Below are positions 55,311 to 64,000 of a stretch of DNA of 64,000 bases, piece after piece. The notes beneath the pieces were generated by a model. The model was not told where the DNA came from and did not search any database. It saw only the letters and a list, made by a program, of their open reading frames with translations. Where the stretch lies: the NCBI GenBank assembly GCA_963971575.1, contig OZ020611.1, positions 179,244,071-179,308,070 on the forward strand, read 5' to 3'. How positions within the stretch are numbered: position 1 is the first letter of the stretch; every line of letters begins with the position of its first letter. The position numbers and the translations under genes were made by a program. This stretch comes from Liopterus haemorrhoidalis (lineage: Eukaryota; Arthropoda; Insecta; Coleoptera; Dytiscidae).

Positions 55311-57004
55311 TCTATATATATAAAATCGTAACTAAGCTACCTACTCATAATCAACGCCCAGCCCAAACCACTGAACCTACAATCATGAAATTCGGCGAGT
55401 ATATTCCCTCCATGACGTAAGCACCCACTAAGAACGGATTTTTCGAAACTCATCCTCTAAGTGGGTGAAAAGGGGGTTAAAAGAGGTAAAATGTGGCTTC
55501 ACGGTTTCCTTAATATCTCTTAGGTCCAATAAGATATCGACTTGGTTTTGGCTTACAAAGATTACTCATGTAAATATTAAAAAACTTATTTCAGGATTTT
55601 GTTCTAAACGACCTCTAAAGGGGTGAATCTACAATCAGGGTGAATTATAGAACCCTTCGCATCTTCTATGTTTATTGTGTTATAACAGTCCTTTTTAGCA
55701 TATAGGTGTCTTTTTAAAATATTTAGAAAGTGTTTTGACCGTTTTTTTAAATTCCACTCCTAAAGGGGTAAATTGGTATTTTTTATTCGATAGAATTTCG
55801 TCTAGACAAAGAAACATAAAATTCGGGGAGTATATCCCTTTTATGACTTAAGAACCCCCTAAGAAATAATTTTTTGAAATTCAACCCCTAAGGAGTGGAA
55901 TGGGGTAAAATGTGTTTTGACGGATTCCTCAATATCTCACAGGTCCAATAATATATCGCCTTCATTTTTGCTTATAAATATTATCCATATAAATGTTGAA
56001 AAACTTATTTCAGGATTTTGTCCTATTCATCCCCTAATATGGTGAATCTACAATCAGGGAGAATTATAGAACCCGACGTATTTCCTGTGTTTGTTGAGTT
56101 ATTAAATTCCTATTTAGCATATAGATTGTCTTTTTAAAATATGTCGAAATGGTTTTGATAGTTTTTCAAATTTTTTAGGTAAAAGGATATTTTTTATTTG
56201 ATAGAACATCCCTTGGACATAGATGCATGATATTCGCAAAGTATATTCCCTCCATGAGGTAAGCATACCCTAAGGGGTGAAATGTAATTTCAAGGATTCC
56301 TAAATATCTCTACGGACCAATAAGATATTGTCTTGGTTTTTACTTACAAAGATTACCCATATAAATGTTGAAAAACATATTTCGGGATTTTGTTCTAATC
56401 CACCCCTAAAGTGTTGAATTTCTGAACAGGGTTAATTATACAACCCACCATATTCCCTGTGTTTGTTGAGTTATAAAATACCTTTTGGCATATAGGTGTC
56501 TTCAAAATATCTCGAATCAGTTTTTAAAATTTCACCCTTAAGGGGTAAATGGGAATTTTGTATTCGATTGAACATCCCTTGGACATAGGTAAATAAAATT
56601 CGTGAAGTATAGTCCCTCTATGACGTAAGCACCCACTAAGACGGAATTTTTCGAAATTCCACCCCTAAGAAGTGAAAAGGGGTGAAATATGACTTCAAGG
56701 ATTCCTCAATACCTCTTAGGATCAATAAGATATCGTCTTGGATTTTGCTTACAAAGATTACCCATACAAATGCCGAAAAACTTATTTCAGGATGTTGTCC
56801 GAATAGGTTTTTGCTTATAAAAGTTACCCGTGCACATGTTTAGAAACAAACTACGAAATTTACACTAATGAGCTTCTAAACGGGGTGAATCTACACCTGA
56901 GGAGAGAGTTAGCAATGTGATCTATAAAGAACCATGACTTATAATAATTGCACGATGATGGCAAACCGTCAATAAACCGTAGCGAAACACGGGTACTCAG
57001 CTAG
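55311..57004 (+). mobile_element. Non-autonomous Helitron with four internal tandem repeats (1694 bp)
   Basis: The 5' end is TCTATATATATAAAATCGTA and the 3' end is CGAAACACGGGTACTCAGCTAG. The element lies between A and T, as Helitrons do, with no target duplication. A short hairpin (CCGT / ACGG) lies 8-9 bases before the CTAG. The interior is four diverged tandem units of about 370-420 bp, each starting near an AAATTCGGCGAGTATATTCC-like line (about 55387, 55811, 56226 and 56595). No Rep/helicase sequence is present. Confidence 0.85.
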
Positions 57005-58094
57005 TTGTTTATATTTTTTTTCTTTTTCTTTATAACGTTTCCTTTGTTTCTTTGCCAGTAAGTACAATTTTTTTAATAAAATACTTTGGATTTATTCTGT
57101 CTATTTTTACCAGCATTTAATTGTTCAAAACTTCACATGAAAAAAGATCCCAGTTTCGAAATCAGTTGTTACCGTAAGTTACTCAAAATCAGTTATCAGA
57201 TCTTAAACATATTTTAAAAGGTTTTAAAATGCAGGCCTGGGTTATTCAATACTTTCTGCAATTAAAAGCGCACAAAACCACAAGAAAATAATAAATGTAC
57301 AAGAATCTGTTACTATTATCGATGATAAAATTAGGTACCGGACGGTTTTAATTGCTGTCCAAACAGTAGTTGAATCACTCCCACTCAATGGATATCGCCA
57401 GTTGCGGTATAGTATGTTCTGCTGTTCAAACATTCTGGCTGCGGTGAGTGCAGATTGGCTAGTTGCATTTTGGTGAAATCATGTCTGTTCTACTTTTAAT
57501 GAAATTAAATAATTATAAAATATGATTTTAAGTTTCCTTTATTGCATTTAAAAGTGTAAAGTAAGATGCTGCTGAACTGAATACCTACAAAACAAATTTG
57601 ATTTAGCTATTAACATGTACGTCCGTGGAGTGGAAGAGGTGGGGCATAGTATTTAAACTTTATGTTTAAAAAAATCAGCTTTAATTATTTGTCCTCAAGT
57701 TTTGATCCCCTCCCGGCAAATTTTCTGCGGACACCCATGGCTTGAGAATGGGTTTACAAAAACAGTTTGTCTGCCGACGTCGATTTGTTGACCGGCACTA
57801 AAATTCTATCAAATGAAATGCTAAATGATCCTTCTATGCAAACGATAATATATTTAAGCCGCATAGTTTATAACATACGACGTAATATAATAGGATACAT
57901 GCATTCATTATAGCACGTACGATATGATTATACTGACTTTGTGTCGGCAATTGAGCAAGTCATAAAGCAACGATATCGCACTGATTGCAATTTTTGCAAT
58001 ATAAGCGAGATCGCACTTGTCAGCAGTCAAACGGTTAAATATTGCGTGCAAAAGTTTTAGTCCTTTTTAGGATTTCGTAGGGATTACCAAAACA
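57005..58094. other. No gene recognised
   Basis: AT-rich sequence without clear exons or terminal repeats. The 63-codon open frame at 57242-57433 (- strand) has no recognisable feature. Confidence 0.4.
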
Positions 58095-58338
58095 CCCTAA
58101 TTCATTTTATTTATTTTTATTTTATACAATTTGGCCATTCCAACAGGACAACAAATCCCAATAACAGGAGTGGCACTAACAAACAGAAAGAAATCAAAGA
58201 TAATAAAACATCAGGCAAAAAGAATACATATATACAAATATATCAATGTAGAACATACTGCATGTAAGCATACATACACATATAATACATATATAATACA
58301 TATGATATATACACAGCATACAAAATACATACAATAAA

Positions 58339-61173
58339 TTAAATTAAATTAGAGATCAGTTTTTTAAATTGTGTAAGCGATGTACTGAATATATCTGGAA
58401 AATCAGGCAAATCCGAATAATTATTATGAAGTGACGAAAATCTATTACTAATTGAATTAAGACAGTAATTTGTACGACTTGATGAAACTGATATTAACTC
58501 AAAATTTCTGATAGCGTAAGAGGGTACTCGTAAGGAGACCATTCTAACGAGATCAGGACAATCAATCAAGCCATTAATAATTTTGTATAGAAATGTCAGG
58601 TCAATTACTTTACGCCTTTTTTCCAGGTCAACTAAATTCACAGAAAACTTTGGAAATTTAATTTTCATATAATTAATAAACCTGTTTTGTATGGCTTGAA
58701 TTCTGTTTATATATACAAAATACTGGGGCGACCAACAAACGCAGGCAAATTCAAGCTGGCTTCTAACCAGTGTTTTGTATAAGGTCATAACAGATAAGGG
58801 ATTTTTAAAATTTTTACATGACCGGATAAGGAAACCAAGCATTTTATAAGCCTTTTTAACGATTTTATCAATGTGTATATCCATAATTAATTTGTTATCT
58901 AGAGTGATGCCGAGATCTTTAACATTATTCCCAGAACTAATAATAGAGTCATCAAATTTATAATTAAAATCAATAGTTTGCCTGACTCTTCCAAATGACA
59001 TTTTCATACATTTCTTAACATTTAGGAATAATTTATTTTCAAAACAATATTGATAGAAATTGTTAAGATCAGATTGTATTTTCAAACAGTCGTTCAAGTT
59101 ACTTACAGAGTGAAAAATTTTTACATCATCTGCATAGAGTAAACACTTGCAGAACTTAAAACATTTAACAATATCATTAATAAATATTAAGAACAATAAA
59201 GGTCCCAAGTGAGATCCTTGAGGCACACCGGATGTACAGTGAATCCACTCTGAATTATACCCATTTACTACTACTGATTGAAGCCTATTTGTCAAATACG
59301 AAAAAAACCATCTTAGAAGATTACCATGAACTCCACAGTTATAAAGTTTTTGCATAAGAATAATGTGGTCTATAGTATCAAAAGCCTTACTATAATCCGT
59401 ATATATTACATCAACTTGCATAAGATTATCCATTGACTGTAAAATTGAATCAGTAAAAAATGCTAGATTTGTGTCCACAGATCTGCCGGGAAAAAAGCCA
59501 TGCTGTTCCGGAATTATTAATTGTTTCACAACCGCAAATAAATTTTTATATATTATTTTTTCGAAGATTTTTTCTAAAATATTGAGCTTAGAAATAGGCC
59601 GATAATTTTCAACAAAATCTTTACTACCACTCTTGAAAACAGGAATAACTAAAGCCCTCTTCCAGACACTGGGACACTTACCCTCAGATAAGGACGTATT
59701 ATAAATCAAACTCAATGGCAATGCTAAAGATGATGCACAGTTTTTTATAAATATGCTAGGTATCCCATCCGGCCCTGCTCCTTTCTTAGCATCAAGATTT
59801 TCCAACATATTTAGCACCTCGCCAGTGCTAACCGAGATATCAGAAATACAAGAACTACATTGTACACAAGAAATATCATCAAATTTCAGATCCGAGGCAG
59901 AAATGTTAGACTCACTAGTGTAAGCTAATTTAAAATAATTAGAAAAAAGATTACAGATATCCACACCACTATCAGCTACAGCATCATTATGTTTCATTAT
60001 ATTAGGCATATTTACTTTTTTAACAGAATTAATGAAACTCCAAAATTTCTTAGAATTTGTTGATATTTCAGACTCAATATTCTTAATATAAACGTCATAA
60101 CAATTTTTTATTAACATTTTGACACGTTTTCGCAGTAGAGAAAACGTTATATAATAAAAATTGGTTTTAAAATTTTTGAATTTTTTATGTGCTTTATTCT
60201 TTTCTCTAATTACTTTAATCAAGCCAGCTGAATACCAGTTAGGGTAAGTTCTATTTTTTATTGGTTTAGTGCGAACATTGGTACTTATAATTGAATTAAT
60301 GTAAACATAAAACTTATCAACCATATCATCAGTAGACAAACCATTAAATTCAGCATTCCAATTAACACGTGAGATCTTTTCGTTAATAACATTGTAATCA
60401 GCTGACTTGAACAAAAACATTTTCCTTGAAAGATCATCTAAGTTATTAATAAGAGATAAATCAACATAAAATTCAACTGCAGGGTGATGAACATCAAGTT
60501 TAGTTAAAGGATCTGTACAATTCATTACCGTTATAGAATTCAAATTCGACAATATTAAATCAAGTACTCTATTATTAATATTTTTAATATAATTGAATTG
60601 AGCCAATCCACAATAAGTTATACAATCTATGAAATCAGAAGACCATTTGTGATAAGTATTACAAGATGTCATAGTATTTGACTTATCATTATGTACCCAA
60701 TTCAATAAGGGAAGATTAAAATCTCCACAAATTAAAAACTTATCATCAGGATTGGCATCAATCAAATTGTACAAGTTATCAATAAATAAAACCAGAGCAT
60801 TATGATCTTCAGGTGGTAAATAAGCACAACATATATGCAATTTAATATTTAAATTATTTTCGGACTTAATATATACAGTTATCCAAACTTCTTCGATGCA
60901 CGAACGCCACTCAGAATTAACAGAAAAAGAAATATTTTTTCTAATAGCAACTAATACACCACCGCCAGCTCTTTTTGAAGACGTTTGAGAAGACCTGTCA
61001 CATCTAACTACACTATAATCACTTGAAAACACCTCTAAGTCACAAAATGTTGAGTCAAGGTTAGTCTCAGTAAAACAAATTAAATCGTAGTCATGAGACA
61101 TAGAGTTCACGCGAACAACTTCAGTCTTCGATCTTAACCAACGAACATTTTGGTAATAAACCGATAAGCCCAT
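58339..61173 (-). CDS. LINE ORF2: endonuclease plus reverse transcriptase (944 aa, intact frame)
   Basis: The enzyme of target-primed reverse transcription, nicking DNA and copying its own RNA. The N-terminal apurinic-like endonuclease shows VYYQNVRWLRSK (usual QNVRGL), LICFTETNLD, GGGVLVAIR, FLICGDFNLP and VHHPAVEF. The reverse transcriptase shows KKGAGPDGIPSIFIKN, RALVIPVFKSG, NYRPISKLNILEKIFEK, YTDYSKAFDTIDH, SGVPQGSHLGPLLFLIFIND and the catalytic box LLYADDVKIFH (YADD codons at 59125-59136). The C-terminal region has RIQAIQNRFINYM. The length is usual for Jockey-type ORF2, with no stop or frameshift. All catalytic motifs look usable, so the copy is probably young. The exact clade (Jockey versus a neighbour) is not certain. 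Confidence 0.93.
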   Translation of the reverse strand: MGLSVYYQNVRWLRSKTEVVRVNSMSHDYDLICFTETNLDSTFCDLEVFSSDYSVVRCDRSSQTSSKRAGGGVLVAIRKNISFSVNSEWRSCIEEVWITVYIKSENNLNIKLHICCAYLPPEDHNALVLFIDNLYNLIDANPDDKFLICGDFNLPLLNWVHNDKSNTMTSCNTYHKWSSDFIDCITYCGLAQFNYIKNINNRVLDLILSNLNSITVMNCTDPLTKLDVHHPAVEFYVDLSLINNLDDLSRKMFLFKSADYNVINEKISRVNWNAEFNGLSTDDMVDKFYVYINSIISTNVRTKPIKNRTYPNWYSAGLIKVIREKNKAHKKFKNFKTNFYYITFSLLRKRVKMLIKNCYDVYIKNIESEISTNSKKFWSFINSVKKVNMPNIMKHNDAVADSGVDICNLFSNYFKLAYTSESNISASDLKFDDISCVQCSSCISDISVSTGEVLNMLENLDAKKGAGPDGIPSIFIKNCASSLALPLSLIYNTSLSEGKCPSVWKRALVIPVFKSGSKDFVENYRPISKLNILEKIFEKIIYKNLFAVVKQLIIPEQHGFFPGRSVDTNLAFFTDSILQSMDNLMQVDVIYTDYSKAFDTIDHIILMQKLYNCGVHGNLLRWFFSYLTNRLQSVVVNGYNSEWIHCTSGVPQGSHLGPLLFLIFINDIVKCFKFCKCLLYADDVKIFHSVSNLNDCLKIQSDLNNFYQYCFENKLFLNVKKCMKMSFGRVRQTIDFNYKFDDSIISSGNNVKDLGITLDNKLIMDIHIDKIVKKAYKMLGFLIRSCKNFKNPLSVMTLYKTLVRSQLEFACVCWSPQYFVYINRIQAIQNRFINYMKIKFPKFSVNLVDLEKRRKVIDLTFLYKIINGLIDCPDLVRMVSLRVPSYAIRNFELISVSSSRTNYCLNSISNRFSSLHNNYSDLPDFPDIFSTSLTQFKKLISNLI

Positions 61174-61213
61174 AAAACAATTTAGCGTTTATAAATTGTA
61201 TATCTAGATATTA

Positions 61214-61470
61214 TTAACGAATCAATCTAGAGATGTCATCCACAGAAGTAACCATTTGGACCATAGATGTATCAGATTTTCTTACATATATCTTACAATT
61301 CCGCGTCCAAATATATTTAAATCCCTGCGGACGAAGTGACTCACGCGTTTTTCGAAATAGGGCACTGTTACTCGCAGTAAGGTGATCATTGACATAAATC
61401 GTTTGTTGAGGGCCATCTATGTTTAGTTCCTTAGTTGTCAAGTTTTTGTGATAACAATCATGTGATAACA
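61214..61470 (-). pseudogene. LINE ORF1, C-terminal fragment
   Basis: The - strand reads TIYVNDHLTASNSALFRKTR, then FKYIWTRNCKIYVRKSD and DDISRLIR before the stop at 61214-61216. This is the conserved C-terminal domain found in ORF1 of many insect Jockey-type LINEs (similar to baculovirus FP25-type proteins). The open frame continues upstream to an ATG at 61570, but those residues (MARGVPSLEEFASH...) do not look like ORF1, which suggests truncation or rearrangement around 61465. Confidence 0.7.
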
Positions 61471-61570
61471 ATCCTAAAATTTTTCTAAAACAGAAGATTT
61501 CAAAAAAACCGTATCTCGAGGTAAACGGGTGTGAAGCGAATTCTTCAAGAGATGGAACTCCCCTTGCCAT

Positions 61571-62972
61571 AAATCATAAATCTACTTATTTAATAATAAA
61601 GTCTTTTTTTCTTGCCGCAAATATCAAAATTTTAGACCGTAACTTAAAATTGATTATATATTTGTGATCTAAGGTTAAAAATGTATTAGCAAACCAATTT
61701 TCCAATAAATATTTATTGTCCTAAAATTTTAAAATTATAGCCCAAATATTGTTGATCTATGACCAAAAATATGGACACAAAATATTTTTTCTTAAAAATC
61801 ACGATTTTTTTAAGTTACCTCTTATGATTTTTTTAATTTTTGGCCGTTTTCATGAGTTTTGGATTACTGCCCATTCAAAACTTAATAATTGGTTTATTTA
61901 AGCCATTTTTTTTAGACTAAACAATGTAAAATAATTTTAAAAATTCAAGCCGCAGATTTCTATCCCTAACCATTTTTTAGTTTTCAAAAAAAAGTAATAA
62001 TAAATTAATGAAGAATTTTCAAAAAAAAAAAAATGTTTCAAAATATGCTTACAACTCAATTTTTTACTCAACTTCAAGATTTTAAAAATTTATACCGTTT
62101 TTGAGATACGTCCATGAGAAGATGAAAATTTCTATAAATGACGTCATATTAAAATTTGTCATAAATAATTTTAAAATGTGCAAAACGAATAAGGCCCCAA
62201 ATTTCTTCTAGACTAAATAAACTTCGGTGAACCCAAAAATTCCAACCACAATTCGTTATCTCTAACCGTTTTTGAGTTGTGCTTTTTTTTAATTCTCAAT
62301 TTTCACTGACAATGTGAATTATGCTATTAAAAAAAATGGCGTAATCTCAAAACGCGTTAAACGATTAAAGACCCAATTTTTTTATAGACTATATAAACCA
62401 TGGAAAATCCCAAAAATCTAACCGGAAGTCGCTGTCTCTAACCGTTTTTGAGTTGTGCTTTTTTTAATTCACAATTTTCGAAAATAATGTAAATAAAAAT
62501 CCTTTTGCTAAATAGAATGATCAAAAACCTCACTTAATCGTTAAAAGTTACTAGAATTCAAAATCCAGTTCCGCTTAAACCAAAGAAACAAGCTATAAAA
62601 TATCACCGCTGTGCTTATATTTTTGAGCAGCGTACACATAAACAATAAACATAAACAATAAAAACAAAACGAAAACTAGAAAAGAAAAGCCTGAAACTTT
62701 TGCACGCATCTAGTTATTTATTAAGTTTTATTTTCTTTCTATAATTAGTAAGGAAAAACATTCATCAGGGCCTAACTGGTGTCTAGGTATACTAGCATTT
62801 AAATGTTTGATGTCCGTTATATCAATATAATTAATATAGAAAAAAAAAAAAAACAAAATATCAACATAGGTCTGATTCGAAAAATTATAGTTACGACTTA
62901 TTGAACGAAAAATGCAAAATGTTAAACATTTATTGAAATTGTGCATCTGTCACAACATTTTAAGAAGAAGGT
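61571..62972. other. Degenerate tandem-like repeats, no gene recognised
   Basis: Several diverged copies of a line resembling CTCTAACCGTTTTTGAGTTG followed by TGCTTTTTTTTAATTC (62260-62300 and 62440-62475, with weaker ones upstream), separated by about 180 bases. At about 62540-62600 text like the MITE of 23680 appears (TTCAAAATCCAGTTCCGCTT). Confidence 0.5.
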
Positions 62973-63821
62973 GTAGAGTAGATTCAAATAGAGAAGGATA
63001 CACGACCGTTACAAAATTGCGCAAACAAGATAACGCCAGTGGCGGAGACAAATAAAATATTTTCAAACCAAATGGGACAATTAAATAATATTTTTATTGA
63101 ATTAGTTAAGGAAGATTTAAAAGCTATATATTAAAATATAAAGGAAAAAATATAAATAAAATGCTGTTTAGTATAAATATGTCAGTCATAAATTACAGAA
63201 GGCAAATTGATTATGAATAAAAAAATAAATATGCCGATCAGACGGGGAAAAAATATATATTGCAGTAAAATTAATTTTATTATTAAATTTATATCGGTCA
63301 TATGTACTCTTAAAGATGCCAGTTGCAGCAATCACTCGTTCCCGGAAATTTTGTTACAGGAATTTTGAAGTTTTTCAGATTAACTTCCTCCTTCATGAAC
63401 TGCATAACATTATTAATAATTTCGCGGCTCTGGCTATGAACCACTTGTCCTTTACGTCCCACTAATTGCTTCTATATTTTGTATAACACTGTTTTTAAAA
63501 TCAAAACATAAATTAATTTCATAACCTTATACCATATAACTTATCCTACTGTTCTATTACCAAATATGTATTTTTCTACTTACGTCCTCTTTCACTAACA
63601 AATAATTCGTATTAAAAAATACGATTTTAGATTGCAGATGTATTCTAATAATATAGATATTTTATATAAAGACATTGGAAGCTCCTAACTCATATAAGAC
63701 TTCTTCGGCTATGAATAACAAACCTAACACCCCTATTATAAGAAAATTAGACCCGTCCAGACGAAAAATAGTTTCTGCACACTTTTATTGATGTACTCAA
63801 GTCTATTTGAATCGACTCTAC
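62973..63821. mobile_element. DNA-transposon derivative with GTAGAG..GATTCAAATAGA ends (copy 2, 849 bp)
   Basis: The left GTAGAGTAGATTCAAATAGA and right TCTATTTGAATCGACTCTAC are inverted with one mismatch. It shares both outer portions with 47658-48173. About 330 more bases of interior are present here (63220-63570), so copy 1 is a deletion derivative of this form or both derive from a longer parent. No transposase seen. Confidence 0.8.
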
Positions 63822-64000
63822 AACCATTGAATAAAAATACTAACGGAAGGAGTATTACATGTAGTTGGAAAGACCAAGTTGGTCTTTCAAGATGGTGGAC
63901 GATAGTTTCCGGCTGTACAGTGGCTTAAGGCCATTTATTAAAATAGTTGTTATCGATAAAAAAAAAAATGATGTGAAGTGTGAATTTTCACACATGGCGG
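63822..64000. other. Window end; nothing recognised
   Basis: A short AT-rich stretch with a self-complementary motif, AAAGACCAACTTGGTCTTTC-like, at 63870-63889. Too short to classify. Confidence 0.4.

Larger units (their letters stand above)
58095..61470 (-). mobile_element. Jockey-superfamily LINE, 5'-truncated but with complete ORF2
   Basis: Reading on the - strand: the C-terminal part of ORF1, a 40-base gap, the full endonuclease/reverse-transcriptase ORF2, then a 3' UTR of about 240 bases ending in an AT-rich AATAAATAAAAT-type tail (TTGGAATGGCCAAATTGTAT precedes it). The 5' boundary is uncertain because the N-terminal half of ORF1 is missing or unrecognisable. The target duplication could not be fixed. 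Confidence 0.8.

Overview
The window is a piece of an animal nuclear genome, almost certainly an insect. The reasons are: (i) two C2H2 zinc-finger genes carry an N-terminal ZAD domain (zf-AD, a family expanded in insects); (ii) the genes are split by short GT-AG introns; (iii) the DNA is strongly AT-rich by eye; (iv) it is packed with insect-type transposons (mariner, hAT, Helitron, Polinton/Maverick, Jockey-like LINE, TA-target MITEs). The insect order cannot be fixed from this sequence alone.

Three host genes are supported, all on the + strand. First, the 3' part of an NR2E-group nuclear receptor lies at 5125-12969: six exons from the end of the DNA-binding domain through the whole ligand-binding domain, with the zinc-finger exons outside the window. 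Second, a ZAD zinc-finger gene with 11 fingers starts only about 0.5 kb downstream (13484-18581). Third, a ZAD zinc-finger gene with 10 fingers lies at 32226-37459. In all three genes the summed exon length is a whole number of codons and the frame stays open across every splice junction, which supports the exon models. Both zinc-finger proteins are presumably nuclear DNA-binding regulators.

Everything else is repeats, many nested. 5430-7313 is a hAT-type element containing at least three other elements. 20995-22675 is a three-deep nest. 23680-24633 holds two near-identical MITEs followed by a 50-bp inverted repeat. 26995-31020 is a very small Polinton/Maverick derivative (long terminal inverted repeats, packaging ATPase, two further virus-like ORFs, all damaged or tiny) whose left repeat is split by an intact-looking mariner. 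The 26 kb after 37459 contain no recognisable host gene: hAT and TA-target MITEs, tRNA-like repeats, a probable 2.15-kb solo LTR (50816-52969) with an array of ten RNA-type hairpins, a non-autonomous Helitron with four internal tandem repeats (55311-57004), and a LINE with an apparently complete 944-codon endonuclease/reverse-transcriptase ORF on the - strand (58339-61173).

The most unusual item is the hairpin array at 51102-51652: ten copies of a stem-loop with the same 10-base loop (GCTTTCTG plus two variable bases), with stems of different sequence that still pair. The miniature Polinton and the symmetric two-finger exon of the first zinc-finger gene come next. Boundaries and family names of repeats come from pattern reading only; no database search was possible.
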